A stretch of 60,789 bases of DNA from Selenihalanaerobacter shriftii (lineage in GTDB: Bacteria; Bacillota; Halanaerobiia; Halobacteroidales; Acetohalobiaceae). Below, in pieces: positions 54,166 to 60,789 of the stretch (its first letter is position 1; the number at the start of each line of letters is the position of its first letter). The notes under the pieces were generated by a model. The model ran no database searches. It was not told where the DNA came from and worked only from the letters and a program-made list of their open reading frames with translations. The stretch lies in the NCBI RefSeq assembly GCF_900167185.1, contig NZ_FUWM01000020.1:1-60789 (forward strand). Reading direction: 5' to 3'. The translations under genes and the position numbers were made by a program.

Positions 54166-54402
54166 ATCAATTACTTAATGAATATATGGTGTCAAAGGGG
54201 CTTCTAAATATTTTTTTCTTTAATGTGGTTAGACGTCTAACTATTCAAAGTATATCCTTTTTTATAAATTTCTACTTAATCAGCTGATATATGGTAGAGG
54301 AATTAAAAATTGTAGGGGGTGATGTCACAGTAATATTGGGGAGGATTATAGTGATGTCTAAGGTATAAAGTCAGTATACTTAATTTTATAAGGAGGAGTA
54401 AA
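54166..54402 (+). promoter_or_regulatory. Remainder of the alkaline phosphatase leader
   Basis: About 240 nt without a long ORF. It contains the exact 14-bp palindrome GTTAGACGTCTAAC (54228-54241) and two copies of GTGATGTC near 54320 and 54351. A five-codon reading frame (GTG ATG TCT AAG GTA TAA) behind GGGGAGG near 54350 may be a leader peptide or chance. TAAGGAGG precedes the phosphatase ATG. Confidence 0.35.
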
Positions 54403-55866
54403 ATGTTTAAAAAAATGTCAACTACTAAAAAAGCTTTAATCGTACTTGTAGCTTTAGTTGTATTTGCTGTTGGACTTACTGGTATAGTAAGTGCTATGTC
54501 TTCAGGTCCCGTAGAAAAAGGAGATACTAAGAAAGATGTAGTTACTAAAAAACCTAAATATGTTTTCCTATTTATTGGTGATGGAATGGCTTCTTCCCAA
54601 AGACAATTAGGAGAATATCTTTTAAGAGCAAAAACAGGTAATCCAGAGAAGGATTTAACTATGAATAAATTTCCAGTAGCAGGTATGAATACGACTTATG
54701 CAGCTAACACTCTAGTAACAGACTCCGCTGCTGCTGCAACTGCATTAGCAACTGGATATAAGACAGATAAAGGAATGATTGGTCAATTACCAAATGGTGA
54801 CGCAGTTAAAACTTTAATTGAAGTAGCTAGAGATAAAGGCTTAGCAACTGGTGTAATCTCTAATATGAGATTAACTCATGCAACTCCGGCTTCCTTTATG
54901 GCTCATAATGAAAGCAGATATAATCCGAACCAAATTGCTGAAGACATTGCAGAAAGTAATATTGATTTTCTAGCTGGTGGAGGATATAGACACTTTGTTC
55001 CAAAGGATAGTGAATTAGGTTCTAAAAGAAAAGATAATAAGAACTTAGTTAAAGCATTTGCAGACAAAGGTTATAAAACTTTTGTTAATGACCCAAAAGG
55101 CTTTAGAAATTATGAACCACAGTCTGGAGATAAAGTATTCGCTCCTTTAACTTACAGTCATTTCCCTTATGAATTAGATAGAGATGCTAAAAAGACACCA
55201 AGTTTAGCAGAGGTCACTCGTAAAGGAATTGATACTTTAGCTAAACATGAAAATGGATTTGCTATGATGGTAGAGGGTGGTCGAATAGACTATGCAGGTC
55301 ACGCTAATGGTCCCGCTACTGTGGCAACTGATATATTAGCTTTTGATGAAGCAGTTGCAGAAGCTTATGAATTCTATTTAAAGCATCCTAATGAAACATT
55401 AATTGTAGTAACTGGTGACCACGAAACAGGTGGGCTTGGATTAGGATTTAAGAATAATTACTTTTTAAATATAGATGCTCTTTTACCAATTAAAGCATCT
55501 ATAGATTCAATTAATTATGATGGAAATAGAGAAAAGACTTTTGCTTATATTAAGAATGAATTTGGTTTAACTGATTTAACTGCTGAAGAAAGAGCTAAGA
55601 TTGAAAAAGGAATGGACTTAGATGACGCAGGTAAGAAACCTGTTGATCATATGCCAAGCTTTATGAGTCCGGTTAATGCAGCAGTTGCTGAAATTGTATC
55701 AGCACGAGCTAATTTATTCTGGACAACTTATGCTCACTCTGGTACTACAGTACCATTAACAGCGATTGGAGTAGGTGCTGAAAGCTTTGGTGGCTATAAG
55801 GATAATACTGAAGTAGCTCGAACAATGGCTGAAGTAATGAATATTGAATTAACTTCAGAAAAGTAA
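54403..55866 (+). CDS. phoA: Alkaline phosphatase (PhoA family)
   Basis: 487-aa exported phosphomonoesterase. Signal/anchor helix at about 10-31 (ALIVLVALVVFAVGLTGIVSAMS). Catalytic elements: FLFIGDGMASS (Zn/Mg Asp), VTDSAAAATALATG (nucleophile Ser), THATPASFMAH, MVEGGRIDYAGHANG, VTGDHETGG and TYAHSGTTVPL. It releases phosphate from monoesters outside the cytoplasmic membrane. It has its own elaborate promoter region and a terminator, so it is a single-gene unit. Confidence 0.93.
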   Translation: MFKKMSTTKKALIVLVALVVFAVGLTGIVSAMSSGPVEKGDTKKDVVTKKPKYVFLFIGDGMASSQRQLGEYLLRAKTGNPEKDLTMNKFPVAGMNTTYAANTLVTDSAAAATALATGYKTDKGMIGQLPNGDAVKTLIEVARDKGLATGVISNMRLTHATPASFMAHNESRYNPNQIAEDIAESNIDFLAGGGYRHFVPKDSELGSKRKDNKNLVKAFADKGYKTFVNDPKGFRNYEPQSGDKVFAPLTYSHFPYELDRDAKKTPSLAEVTRKGIDTLAKHENGFAMMVEGGRIDYAGHANGPATVATDILAFDEAVAEAYEFYLKHPNETLIVVTGDHETGGLGLGFKNNYFLNIDALLPIKASIDSINYDGNREKTFAYIKNEFGLTDLTAEERAKIEKGMDLDDAGKKPVDHMPSFMSPVNAAVAEIVSARANLFWTTYAHSGTTVPLTAIGVGAESFGGYKDNTEVARTMAEVMNIELTSEK

Positions 55867-55893
55867 GATAAAATAGTAATAGGTATAAAAGAG

Positions 55894-55922
55894 ATAGTCG
55901 GGATTATTCCCGGCTATTTCTT
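55894..55922 (+). terminator. Intrinsic terminator after phoA
   Basis: ATAGTCGGGA and TCCCGGCTAT pair with one G-T and a 4-nt loop, then a short T-rich tail. Confidence 0.8.
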
Positions 55923-55982
55923 TAATAGAGCAATAATATCATAGAGTAATAATATCTTTGGTTAAATTATGAGGTGAATTTA

Positions 55983-57116
55983 ATGAAAAAGTCTAAATTA
56001 AGAACAATTATAATTATCATAGTTTTATTAGTATTTGGATTATTATTTTTTAATAAATTTATAGGAGAAACTCCAGATAAGGCAGAGATAAAGGCTGTAG
56101 CACTTAAGGTAGATAATAGTGAAGTAATAAATTCTGGAATCACGAGTATAGGTTATCAGTCAATTAAAGTAAGAGTTTTAAAAGGGAAATATGAAGGAGA
56201 AAAATTTACAGCAGTTAATCAGTTTACTGGTAAAGCAGAGATAGATAATTATTTTAAAGAAGGAGACAAATTATTAGTTGCCATTAAAGAAAAAGGAAAC
56301 CAAGTTACTGCAGTTAAAGTTATAGATCTTTATCGACAAGGATGGGAATTATCATTATTTCTTATTTTTGTTATAGTTTTATTAATATATGCACGGATTG
56401 TAGGTGTAATGGCTTTATTCTCTTTTGTAACTAGTATCTATATAATTTGGAATCTTTTAATTCCGGGTTTATTGGCAGGATATAATCCATTATTATTAGC
56501 CAGTTTTACTTTAATAATTTTAACGGCTCTTATTATCTTTTCAATCGCTGGTTTGACGAAAAAAGGATTAGCAGCTTTTACAGGAACGGTGACGGGATTA
56601 TTAATTACAATTATAATTACCCTCTTTTTTGGTAATAAATTAGGATTACAAGGGATGACAGCTCCTTTTTCCCAAGCTTTGCTATTTAGTGGACACATGG
56701 ATTTAAATATGAAGCATATATTCTTTGCTTCAATAGTAATTGGAGCTTCTGGAGCAGCCATGGATATTGCTATGGATATTGCTGCTTCTATAGCTGAAAT
56801 TAAAGCTCAAAAGCCTGAAATAGAGATGAGGGAATTGATTGAATCTGGGTTTAATGTAGGACGAGCAGTAATTGGAACTATGACGACTACTTTACTATTA
56901 GCATATTCAGGTGGATATTTAACTTTATTAATGTTATTTAGTAGTAAAAGTACTAGCTTGTCTCGAATGATTAATTTTAAAATGGTAGCAGCAGAAATTC
57001 TTAGAACTTTGACCGGTAGTATAGGGTTAGTTTTAGTAGCACCGATTACAGCTGTTTTAGCAGGTTGGATATATTCTATTAATTTTAAAGAAGTTATTGG
57101 TTGGAAAAAAGATTAA
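55983..57116 (+). CDS. YibE/F family membrane protein
   Basis: 377-aa protein of the YibE/F family, function unknown. N-terminal helix (about 7-24), an extracellular beta-rich domain of about 90 aa (IKVRVLKGKYEGEKFTAVNQFTGKAEIDNYFKEGDKLLVAI), then about seven membrane helices. FASIVIGASGAAMDIAMDIAASIAEIKAQ and RELIESGFNVGRAVIGTMTTTLLLAYSGGYL are the family core. Start ATG 55983 behind GAGGTG. Stands alone with its own terminator. Confidence 0.85.
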   Translation: MKKSKLRTIIIIIVLLVFGLLFFNKFIGETPDKAEIKAVALKVDNSEVINSGITSIGYQSIKVRVLKGKYEGEKFTAVNQFTGKAEIDNYFKEGDKLLVAIKEKGNQVTAVKVIDLYRQGWELSLFLIFVIVLLIYARIVGVMALFSFVTSIYIIWNLLIPGLLAGYNPLLLASFTLIILTALIIFSIAGLTKKGLAAFTGTVTGLLITIIITLFFGNKLGLQGMTAPFSQALLFSGHMDLNMKHIFFASIVIGASGAAMDIAMDIAASIAEIKAQKPEIEMRELIESGFNVGRAVIGTMTTTLLLAYSGGYLTLLMLFSSKSTSLSRMINFKMVAAEILRTLTGSIGLVLVAPITAVLAGWIYSINFKEVIGWKKD

Positions 57117-57168
57117 GTAATTAGTTATTTAGTTTAATAATTTTAAATAATTATGTAAGGTATGATAG

Positions 57169-57198
57169 AGTATATCCTAATTAGGGTATGCTTTTTTT
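57169..57198 (+). terminator. Intrinsic terminator after the YibE/F gene
   Basis: AGTATATCCTA pairs with TAGGGTATGCT (including G-T pairs) before seven Ts. Confidence 0.8.
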
Positions 57199-57269
57199 AC
57201 TTTAGATAGGAAATTATTATCTACTCACATTTTCTGCGTAATTCACATAATATGTAATAGCTTATATGT

Positions 57270-57305
57270 GTTAGCCTCGGTTAACATACTTAACTTCAGT
57301 TAAGT
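57270..57305 (+). promoter_or_regulatory. Tandem palindromic operators upstream of feoA
   Basis: GTTAGC-CTCG-GTTAAC (57270-57285, one mismatch) is followed 2 bp later by the exact palindrome ACTTAACT-TC-AGTTAAGT (57288-57305). A TATAAA (57308-57313) follows at once. Two adjoining palindromes over a promoter fit binding of two dimers of a DtxR-family metal repressor, encoded at 59835-60290. Confidence 0.6.
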
Positions 57306-57353
57306 TGTATAAAGCAAATGTAATGTGTGGAAAGGTTGAAAGGAGGGAGAATT

Positions 57354-57596
57354 GTGCAATTAACAAATTTGCCAATAGGTAAAACGGCTAGAATAATTCA
57401 ACTTAACGCAAAAGAGATTAAAAGAAGAAGGTTTTTAGATTTAGGTTTAGTACCAGGAACCGTGGTTGTTGCTAAACGGAGAAGTCCATCAGGTGATCCT
57501 ACAGCATTTTTGATTAGAGGGACTACGATAGCTTTAAGAAAAGAAGAGACTGATTTAATTATTGTTCAAGAAATGGGTCAAAAGAAAATTATATAA
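57354..57596 (+). CDS. feoA: Ferrous iron transport protein FeoA
   Basis: 80-aa SH3-like cytoplasmic protein accompanying FeoB. LTNLPIGKTARIIQLNAKEIKRRRFLDLGLVPGTVVVAKRRSPSGDPTAFLIRGTTIALRKEE is typical throughout. GTG 57354 is used because AAAGGAGGGAG lies just before it. First gene of the feo operon. Confidence 0.94.
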   Translation: MQLTNLPIGKTARIIQLNAKEIKRRRFLDLGLVPGTVVVAKRRSPSGDPTAFLIRGTTIALRKEETDLIIVQEMGQKKII

Positions 57597-57633
57597 TTTT
57601 TATTTAACATATAAAAGAAAGGAGTTGAAATAG

Positions 57634-58437
57634 ATGGGATTAACATCTAATTCTAGTGGACTTAATTTATTAAGAGAATCATTTAATATTGATTCCGAAA
57701 AAGCTAATGCAGTTATTGCTTTAGCTGGTAATCCAAATACTGGAAAGAGCACAATTTTTAATAACTTAACTGGTTTAAAGCAACATACGGGTAATTGGCC
57801 AGGTAAGACAGTAACTCAAGCACGAGGTTATTATACTCATCAAGGCGATGAGTATACTTTAGTAGATCTTCCAGGAACCTATTCTTTATTGGCTAATTCA
57901 AGTGAAGAACAGGTTGCTAGAGATTTTATTTGCTTTGCTAAACCAGATGCTACTATTGTAGTTGTTGATGCGACAAATTTAGAACGAAATCTTAACTTAG
58001 TCTTACAGGTTGCTGAATTAACAGATAATATTATTCTGTGTTTGAATTTAATGGATGAAGCAAATCGCAAGAAGATAAAAATTGATATTGAAGGTTTAGA
58101 AAAAGATTTACAGATGCCAGTTATTCCTACCGTTGCTCGTGATGGGATAGGTTTAGATGACTTAAAAGATGTAATTACTGATATTGTTACAGAAAAGATT
58201 AAAGTGGAACCTACTATAATTCAGTATTCTCCAAAATTAGAAGCAGCTATTTCTCAGATTGAACCTGATTTAGAATATATATTGCAAGGTCGCATGAATG
58301 CCCGCTGGTTAGCATTACGATTATTAGAAGGAGATAAAACTATTCTTGAATCAATGGAAGCATATTATTCAGAAGAAATTATAAAAGATATTAATGCTAA
58401 GTTAGAAGGTGAGGTGAAAGCAAGTGGAGTCCTATGA
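57634..58437 (+). CDS. feoB: FeoB N-terminal GTPase protein (split FeoB, part 1)
   Basis: 267-aa G-protein part of FeoB. G1 GNPNTGKSTIFNNLTG, switch HTGNWPGKTVTQA, G3 VDLPGTYSL, G4 NLMDEAN, then the helical GDI-like domain ending near ASGVL. Normal FeoB continues into the membrane region in one chain; here TGA ends the frame and the membrane half begins 14 nt earlier in the +1 frame. The second half has its own AGGTG and GTG start, so a real split with coupled translation is more likely than a frameshift error. Confidence 0.9.
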   Translation: MGLTSNSSGLNLLRESFNIDSEKANAVIALAGNPNTGKSTIFNNLTGLKQHTGNWPGKTVTQARGYYTHQGDEYTLVDLPGTYSLLANSSEEQVARDFICFAKPDATIVVVDATNLERNLNLVLQVAELTDNIILCLNLMDEANRKKIKIDIEGLEKDLQMPVIPTVARDGIGLDDLKDVITDIVTEKIKVEPTIIQYSPKLEAAISQIEPDLEYILQGRMNARWLALRLLEGDKTILESMEAYYSEEIIKDINAKLEGEVKASGVL

Positions 58438-59821
58438 TGTAGGACAATTAAAACTAATGATAGAAAAAGTAAATTATCTATTTGATAAGAGAGAGCAAGA
58501 AGATTTAAGAGATCAAATAGTTAAGGATATATACATTAATGCAGAAAAAATAGCAGAGAGTAATGTTAAGAAAGATCAAAAAGAAGGATTAAATTTAGAA
58601 GAGAGAATAGATAATATTCTAACTTCAAAGTGGTTAGGTTTTCCAGTCATGTTATTGGTATTAGGAGTCGTTTTTTGGTTAACTTTAGTAGGAGCTAACT
58701 ATCCATCACAAATATTAGCTACTGGGCTTTTTTGGTTAGAAGATCGTTTAAATGATTTATTTATAGGAGTGGGAGCTCCAAATTGGTTGCGTGGTGTTTT
58801 GGTGATGGGAGTATATAGGACTATGGCTTGGGTAATAGCAGTTATGTTACCACCAATGGCTATCTTCTTTCCACTATTTACTTTAATGGAAGATTTAGGT
58901 TATCTACCCCGAGTGGCTTTTAACTTAGATAATTTTTTTAAAAAAGCCGGAGCCCATGGAAAACAGGCATTAACTATGAGTATGGGACTTGGCTGTAATG
59001 CAGCAGGTATTGTTGCAGCTAGAATTATAGAATCTCCTCGGGAAAAGTTCATAGCCATTTTGACTAATAATTTTGTTCCCTGTAATGGTCGTTTCCCAAC
59101 ATTGATTATTCTAGCTAGCATTTTTATGGGAAGTTTTGCAGGAAGTTTCTATAGTTCTTTGATAGCAGCTGCAGTGGTAGTCGGATTAGTATTAGTTGGA
59201 ATTGTCACGACATTAATAGTTTCCTGGGGCCTCTCTAAAACTTTACTTAAAGGAGTGCCATCCTCATTTTCATTAGAGCTGCCACCTTATAGGAAACCTC
59301 AGTTAGGTAGAATTTTAGTCAGATCATTTTTAGATAGAACGCTCTTTGTTTTATGGAGAGCAGTAGTAGTTGCTGCACCAGCCGGAGGAATTGTCTGGAT
59401 TTTAGCTAATATTCATATTGGTGGAGTAGATATCATTACACATTTGGCTAATTTAGTTGATCCCTTTGCAGTATTGTTAGGGTTAGATGGTTTTATCTTA
59501 ATGGCGTTTATATTGGGCTTGCCGGCTAATGAAATTGTCTTACCAATTTTAATTATGAGCTATCTTTCAACAGGAGTAATGATTGAGCCAGAAAGTGCAG
59601 AAAGCTTAAGAAATATTTTAGTTTCTAATGGTTGGACTTGGGTAACAGCTTTATCAGCAATGTTATTTTCATTACTACATTTTCCATGTGGTACTACTTT
59701 ATTAACTATTAGAAAAGAAACTGGTAGCATCAAATGGAGTGGGATTGCTTTGGTAATTACTACAGTAATAGCAGTAATAGTTACATTTGCATTTAACCAA
59801 TTAGTACATTTATTATTATAA
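58424..59821 (+). CDS. feoB: FeoB membrane permease protein (split FeoB, part 2)
   Basis: 465-aa polytopic part of FeoB with about eight helices. Two Gate motifs are seen (AMSMGLGCNAAGIVAARII with NNFVPCNGRFPTLIIL; LHFPCGTTLLTIRKETGS), including the conserved Cys of the pore. N-terminal 70 aa form a helical linker (NYLFDKREQEDLRDQIVKDIYINAEKIAESNV). The GTG start is 3 codons after an in-frame TGA, so no longer start exists. Together with FeoA and the GTPase half it forms the Fe(II) importer. Confidence 0.92.
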   Translation: MESYDVGQLKLMIEKVNYLFDKREQEDLRDQIVKDIYINAEKIAESNVKKDQKEGLNLEERIDNILTSKWLGFPVMLLVLGVVFWLTLVGANYPSQILATGLFWLEDRLNDLFIGVGAPNWLRGVLVMGVYRTMAWVIAVMLPPMAIFFPLFTLMEDLGYLPRVAFNLDNFFKKAGAHGKQALTMSMGLGCNAAGIVAARIIESPREKFIAILTNNFVPCNGRFPTLIILASIFMGSFAGSFYSSLIAAAVVVGLVLVGIVTTLIVSWGLSKTLLKGVPSSFSLELPPYRKPQLGRILVRSFLDRTLFVLWRAVVVAAPAGGIVWILANIHIGGVDIITHLANLVDPFAVLLGLDGFILMAFILGLPANEIVLPILIMSYLSTGVMIEPESAESLRNILVSNGWTWVTALSAMLFSLLHFPCGTTLLTIRKETGSIKWSGIALVITTVIAVIVTFAFNQLVHLLL

Positions 59822-59834
59822 TTATTATTCAGTT

Positions 59835-60290
59835 TTACTTTAGATCATCTTGGAAGTCATTCTGAGATGATCTTTCTATTTTAAATTCATCTTGAAAATC
59901 GAGTAACTCCTGTTGATATTTTGGATTTTCTTTAAAAAACTCAACTAAGCTGGTAATAGCTTCTACAGTTTTTTGAGATAAATAATGTTCCATAGCTTCT
60001 GCTTCTTTTTCCTTATTACAATCACTGCCGATTACTAATAAGAATTCTCTTAATAATTTATTTCTTGTTACTAAAAAATTGCCTATCTTTTTTCCTTTCT
60101 CTGTTAGTGTAATATTCTTATATCGTTGGTACTCTAAATAATCTCTCTTACCTAATTTTTGTACAGCTTTAGTTACTGATGGGAGTGATACATTTAATTT
60201 TTCAGCTATATCAGTTATGCGGACATAACCTTGTTGATCTAAAAAGCGATAAATCTCTTCTAAATAATCTTCTAAGCTAGGTGAAAGCAT
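59835..60290 (-). CDS. DtxR/MntR family metal-dependent regulator
   Basis: 151-aa winged-helix repressor. LSPSLEDYLEEIYRFLDQQGYVRITDIAEKLNVSLPSVTKAVQKLGKRDYLEYQRYKNITLTEKGKK is the DNA-binding half; metal ligands follow MntR numbering, Asp8, Glu11 and the E-A-M-E-H segment, where iron-type DtxR proteins carry a Cys. This would predict Mn preference, yet its neighbour is the Fe(II) importer feo. No C-terminal SH3 domain. Convergent with feoB; an exact 36-bp palindrome lies about 117 nt upstream of its start. Confidence 0.9.
   Translation of the reverse strand: MLSPSLEDYLEEIYRFLDQQGYVRITDIAEKLNVSLPSVTKAVQKLGKRDYLEYQRYKNITLTEKGKKIGNFLVTRNKLLREFLLVIGSDCNKEKEAEAMEHYLSQKTVEAITSLVEFFKENPKYQQELLDFQDEFKIERSSQNDFQDDLK
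59841..59880. terminator. Hairpin between convergent feoB and the metal regulator
   Basis: AGATCATCT and AGATGATCT (59841-59849, 59865-59873) pair across 15 nt, followed on the + strand by TTCTATTTTA. It lies in the 3' end of the minus-strand gene. Confidence 0.6.
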
Positions 60291-60406
60291 ACTCTTTTTC
60301 TCCTAATTATATTTTGGTTTATGATATATTATGTGGTTATAATTGAAAATAGAAGTAGAGGTTGTAATAATATATATATAAATTTTGTTGATAGGCATCT
60401 GTGCGG

Positions 60407-60442
60407 GATAGATATCAAGTGGTTAACCACTTGATATCTATC
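60407..60442. repeat. Exact 36-bp palindrome
   Basis: The 18-bp half GATAGATATCAAGTGGTT is followed directly by its reverse complement, centred on GTTAAC. Neither strand shows a T run afterwards, so it is a poor terminator. It lies upstream of the DtxR-family gene and downstream of the SASP gene. The centre GGTTAAC also occurs in the feo operator (57279-57285). Confidence 0.85.
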
Positions 60443-60493
60443 GTGTACGAAAGTTTGGAATTGAAGGTATGTATGTAGAATTAAGTTTATTTT

Positions 60494-60522
60494 AATGAGC
60501 GGATATTCATTATCCGCTCATT
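60494..60522 (-). terminator. Hairpin downstream of the SASP gene
   Basis: AATGAGCGGATA and TATCCGCTCATT form a 12-bp stem with loop TTCAT. The minus-strand tail is A-rich rather than T-rich, so termination is plausible, not certain. Confidence 0.5.
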
Positions 60523-60574
60523 AATTTGTTTGATTCATATTTGTATATCATGATTCATTAATAGTTTTCAGCTG

Positions 60575-60789
60575 TTATTGCTGAGGTTCAAAACTGCCGA
60601 CTTTATTGCTTAAGTTAATGTTAGCAGCATCTTGTGAAGCTTGAGGAGCATTGATATTAGAGCCATTAGACATTTGGTTTTCAGCATATTCAACCATTTT
60701 CTTAACCATTTGTCCACCAACGGCACCACACTCACGAGAAGTCATATTCCCCCAATAACCAGACTTATACTCATCACTAACATTAAGCT
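60575..60789 (-). CDS. Alpha/beta-type small acid-soluble spore protein (partial)
   Basis: The 3' end of a minus-strand gene runs off the window; about 70 codons are present. GYWGNMTSRECGAVGGQMVKKMVEYAENQM matches the DNA-binding helix of alpha/beta SASPs (T-S-R-x-x-G-x-V-G-G-x-M-V-K-x-M). SASPs coat spore DNA and protect it. The tail SNGSNINAPQASQDAANINLSNKVGSFEPQQ is longer than usual. A Cys replaces the usual Asn in SRQNG. It shows that the lineage encodes spore proteins despite an outer membrane. Confidence 0.85.
   Translation of the reverse strand, partial: LNVSDEYKSGYWGNMTSRECGAVGGQMVKKMVEYAENQMSNGSNINAPQASQDAANINLSNKVGSFEPQQ

Noticed and set aside
54345-54370. Five-codon leader peptide before phoA
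   Set aside because: A good ribosome-binding site is present, but such a short frame can occur by chance and has no attenuator structure after it.
58424-58437. Frameshift error in feoB
   Set aside because: The second frame has its own AGGTG and GTG, and begins right after a TGA, which fits a real coupled gene pair. Not fully excluded.

Overview
The window is AT-rich bacterial DNA and nearly all genes are on the + strand. The run maf-radC-mreBCD-minCD-(minE, rodA)-spoIVFB-like protease-rng-rplU-prp-rpmA-obg matches the Bacillus/Clostridium order. With the rpmA/prp pair and a spore-type SASP gene at the right edge, it marks a Firmicute of sporulating ancestry. MinE, a complete Ccm (System I) cytochrome-maturation operon, three multiheme or diheme c-type cytochromes, and an outer-membrane beta-barrel gene mean the cell also has an outer membrane. 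Together this suggests a diderm, anaerobic, low-GC Firmicute of the Halanaerobiales type (Halobacteroidaceae, perhaps a respiring member such as Selenihalanaerobacter). The family assignment is inference; no rRNA is present.

Layout. 1-419: a strongly structured inverted-repeat element and AT-rich leader. 420-8859: respiratory molybdoenzyme block, with apbE, mobA, a Crp/Fnr regulator, napD-like, napA, a minimal napB, two Fe-S proteins, tatA and mobB. 8938-19172: housekeeping shape, division and sporulation genes (Gx transporter, maf, radC, mreBCD, mrdA, minCDE, rodA, spoIVFB-like). 19425-26406: rng, rplU-prp-rpmA, obg, yhbY, proBA. 26742-32459: ccmE-ccmF-ccmI-like-ccmA-ccmB-ccmC-ccmD and an unrecognised anchored protein. 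32540-35662: PHP phosphoesterase and a Trk/Ktr potassium system. 35792-39220: a regulated promoter, a long structured leader, an octaheme cytochrome and an MtrB/PioB-like barrel interrupted by one in-frame TGA. 39742-42910: a MetF-type reductase, then on the minus strand a hexaheme cytochrome and an unknown helical protein. 43129-52051: nadD, yqeK, LCP ligase, rsfS, tRNA-Ala, leuS, comEA, comEC. 52408-57116: chemoreceptor with a structured leader, alkaline phosphatase, YibE/F protein. 57354-60290: feoA, a split feoB and a DtxR/MntR-type regulator. 60575-60789: partial SASP gene.

How it fits together. Several blocks serve anaerobic respiration. MobA/MobB provide bis-MGD and TatA supports export of folded NapA. 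NapB and the multiheme cytochromes need haem attached by the Ccm proteins, which here are the variant with a Cys-type (CxxxY) CcmE and no recognisable CcmG/CcmH. The octaheme cytochrome plus beta-barrel pair resembles MtrA/MtrB (DmsE/DmsF) porin-cytochrome conduits that carry electrons across the outer membrane, which would be notable in a Firmicute. Its barrel gene carries a TGA at codon 176 in an otherwise open frame, plus EF-hand-like calcium loops.

The DNA also holds several unexplained structures: an RBS-sequestering hairpin ahead of the spoIVFB-like gene, tandem 11-bp repeats abutting the cytochrome promoter, an inverted repeat around the alkaline phosphatase promoter, a c-di-GMP-I-like leader ahead of the chemoreceptor, an exact 36-bp palindrome at 60407-60442 and a multi-stem element at 47-173.
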